A stretch of DNA of 64,000 nucleotides from Bacteroides caecimuris (GTDB lineage: Bacteria; Bacteroidota; Bacteroidia; Bacteroidales; Bacteroidaceae): the NCBI RefSeq assembly GCF_001688725.2, contig NZ_CP015401.2:2790001-2854000 (forward strand), in the 5' to 3' direction. Shown here piece after piece: positions 63,605 through 64,000 of the stretch. Under the pieces are notes generated by a model. The model worked only from the letters and a program-made list of their open reading frames with translations, was not told the origin of the DNA and did no database searches. The position numbers and the translations under genes were made by a program. The stretch's first letter is position 1; each line of letters begins with the position of its first letter.

Positions 63605-63892
63605 TTAAGCAATCGTAATTGACGAATCAAAATATACATCCTGAATGGTATTCAATAATTCTACTCCTTTAGGCATAACCTCTTTTTTAATGTATAACTT
63701 TTCTATTTTTTCTTTCCCTGATTGGCTACCGCTTCCATCAGTTTTCTGATCTCTTCTGGGTTTCCCAGGAGATACCCCGCAGGCTATTACCATGAGCCAC
63801 AACTAATAAAAATCGACACCTGTCCAGCCTGTGAAGCGGTTTTCTTTATTCCATGCACTCTCTCCGTGACGAAGCAATACTATCTTTTTCAT
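63605..63892 (-). pseudogene. remnant of phosphoglycerate mutase gpmA (and perhaps a neighbour)
   Basis: From ATG 63892 a 29-residue frame reads [20 protein letters not shown], the N-terminus of GpmA including the catalytic RHG, then stops at 63803. Directly after, DNA for VAHGNSLRG, a segment from the C-terminal part of GpmA, follows: about 150 codons are missing. Downstream, NPEEIRKLMEAVANQGKK in another frame looks like the tail of another protein that I cannot name. With the transaldolase stump this suggests a decayed sugar-phosphate operon. Confidence 0.7.
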
Positions 63893-64000
63893 TTCTAAAA
63901 TTCCCCTTTCTTCTTTTTGCATATACAACAGATTGTTTCTTCACAAAGTTCACTAGAAAACAAATAGTTGTCAATACCCAGAAATAATGATTCTTTCTGC

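Overview
The window is Bacteroides-type DNA. Evidence for this is the recurrent Bacteroidota promoter element TAnnTTTG (often TATCTTTG or TATATTTG, sometimes with TTTG about 19 bases upstream), a FeoA-FeoB fusion with a small Cys-rich partner, a Rho factor with a long low-complexity insert, and IS21, IS66, IS1182 and ISAon1-type elements. The species cannot be fixed from the sequence alone.

Layout. (1) 1-14,563: an AT-rich mobile region of prophage or phage-plasmid type. It holds a replication module (DnaB-like helicase, SNF2/DEAH helicase, VRR-NUC nuclease), an XRE/ImmA-IrrE gene with an upstream partner, a 0.9-kb gene-less stretch that looks like a large structured RNA on the minus strand, a HicA-HicB toxin-antitoxin pair, a possible initiator gene with 12-bp iteron-like repeats upstream, a minus-strand XRE-RhuM-Fic-Fic operon, and a second small XRE regulator. 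(2) 14,564-33,886: a 19.3-kb block bounded by two nearly identical IS21-family elements in opposite orientation. Inside are the 3' stump of a large methylase/helicase-like gene, a TetR regulator, an intact IS66 element with an 8-bp target duplication, a tyrosine recombinase, and a co-directional array of at least twelve small cassette-like genes (membrane proteins, a lipoprotein, SMI1/KNR4-, DUF4375- and DUF4304-like proteins, a BatD-like protein), then an AraC regulator. (3) 33,887-34,385: the stump of an IS1182-type transposase abutting tRNA-Cys, the likely chromosomal edge of the island. (4) 34,386-64,000: ordinary chromosome: feoB, tilS, a ferredoxin, rho, a sulfatase, a MATE transporter, ffh, folD, a CapA-like lipoprotein, tRNA-His, an ISAon1-type insertion, dnaX, ftsB/divIC, an OmpH-like lipoprotein, pepD, an endonuclease/phosphatase-fold protein, an AAA/PD-(D/E)XK protein, an MscS channel, a MurU-AmgK-like pair, and decayed remnants of tal and gpmA.

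The most interesting part is 21.1-31.2 kb. Cassettes are separated by short imperfect palindromes that differ in sequence but share one architecture: TAACRA at the 5' edge, an outer stem, an asymmetric internal loop, an inner stem, and CATTA at the 3' edge. One 680-bp cassette occurs twice, identical, with both boundaries falling in CATTA. This is what an integron-like system using folded sites would produce. It fits what I recall of recombinase-associated acquired interbacterial defence (rAID) clusters of Bacteroidales, whose cargo is thought to be orphan immunity genes. A TetR-type perfect palindrome overlaps the promoter in front of the recombinase, so recombinase expression may be inducible. 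The second candidate for a new element is the apparently transcribed but gene-less 7.1-8.0 kb region.
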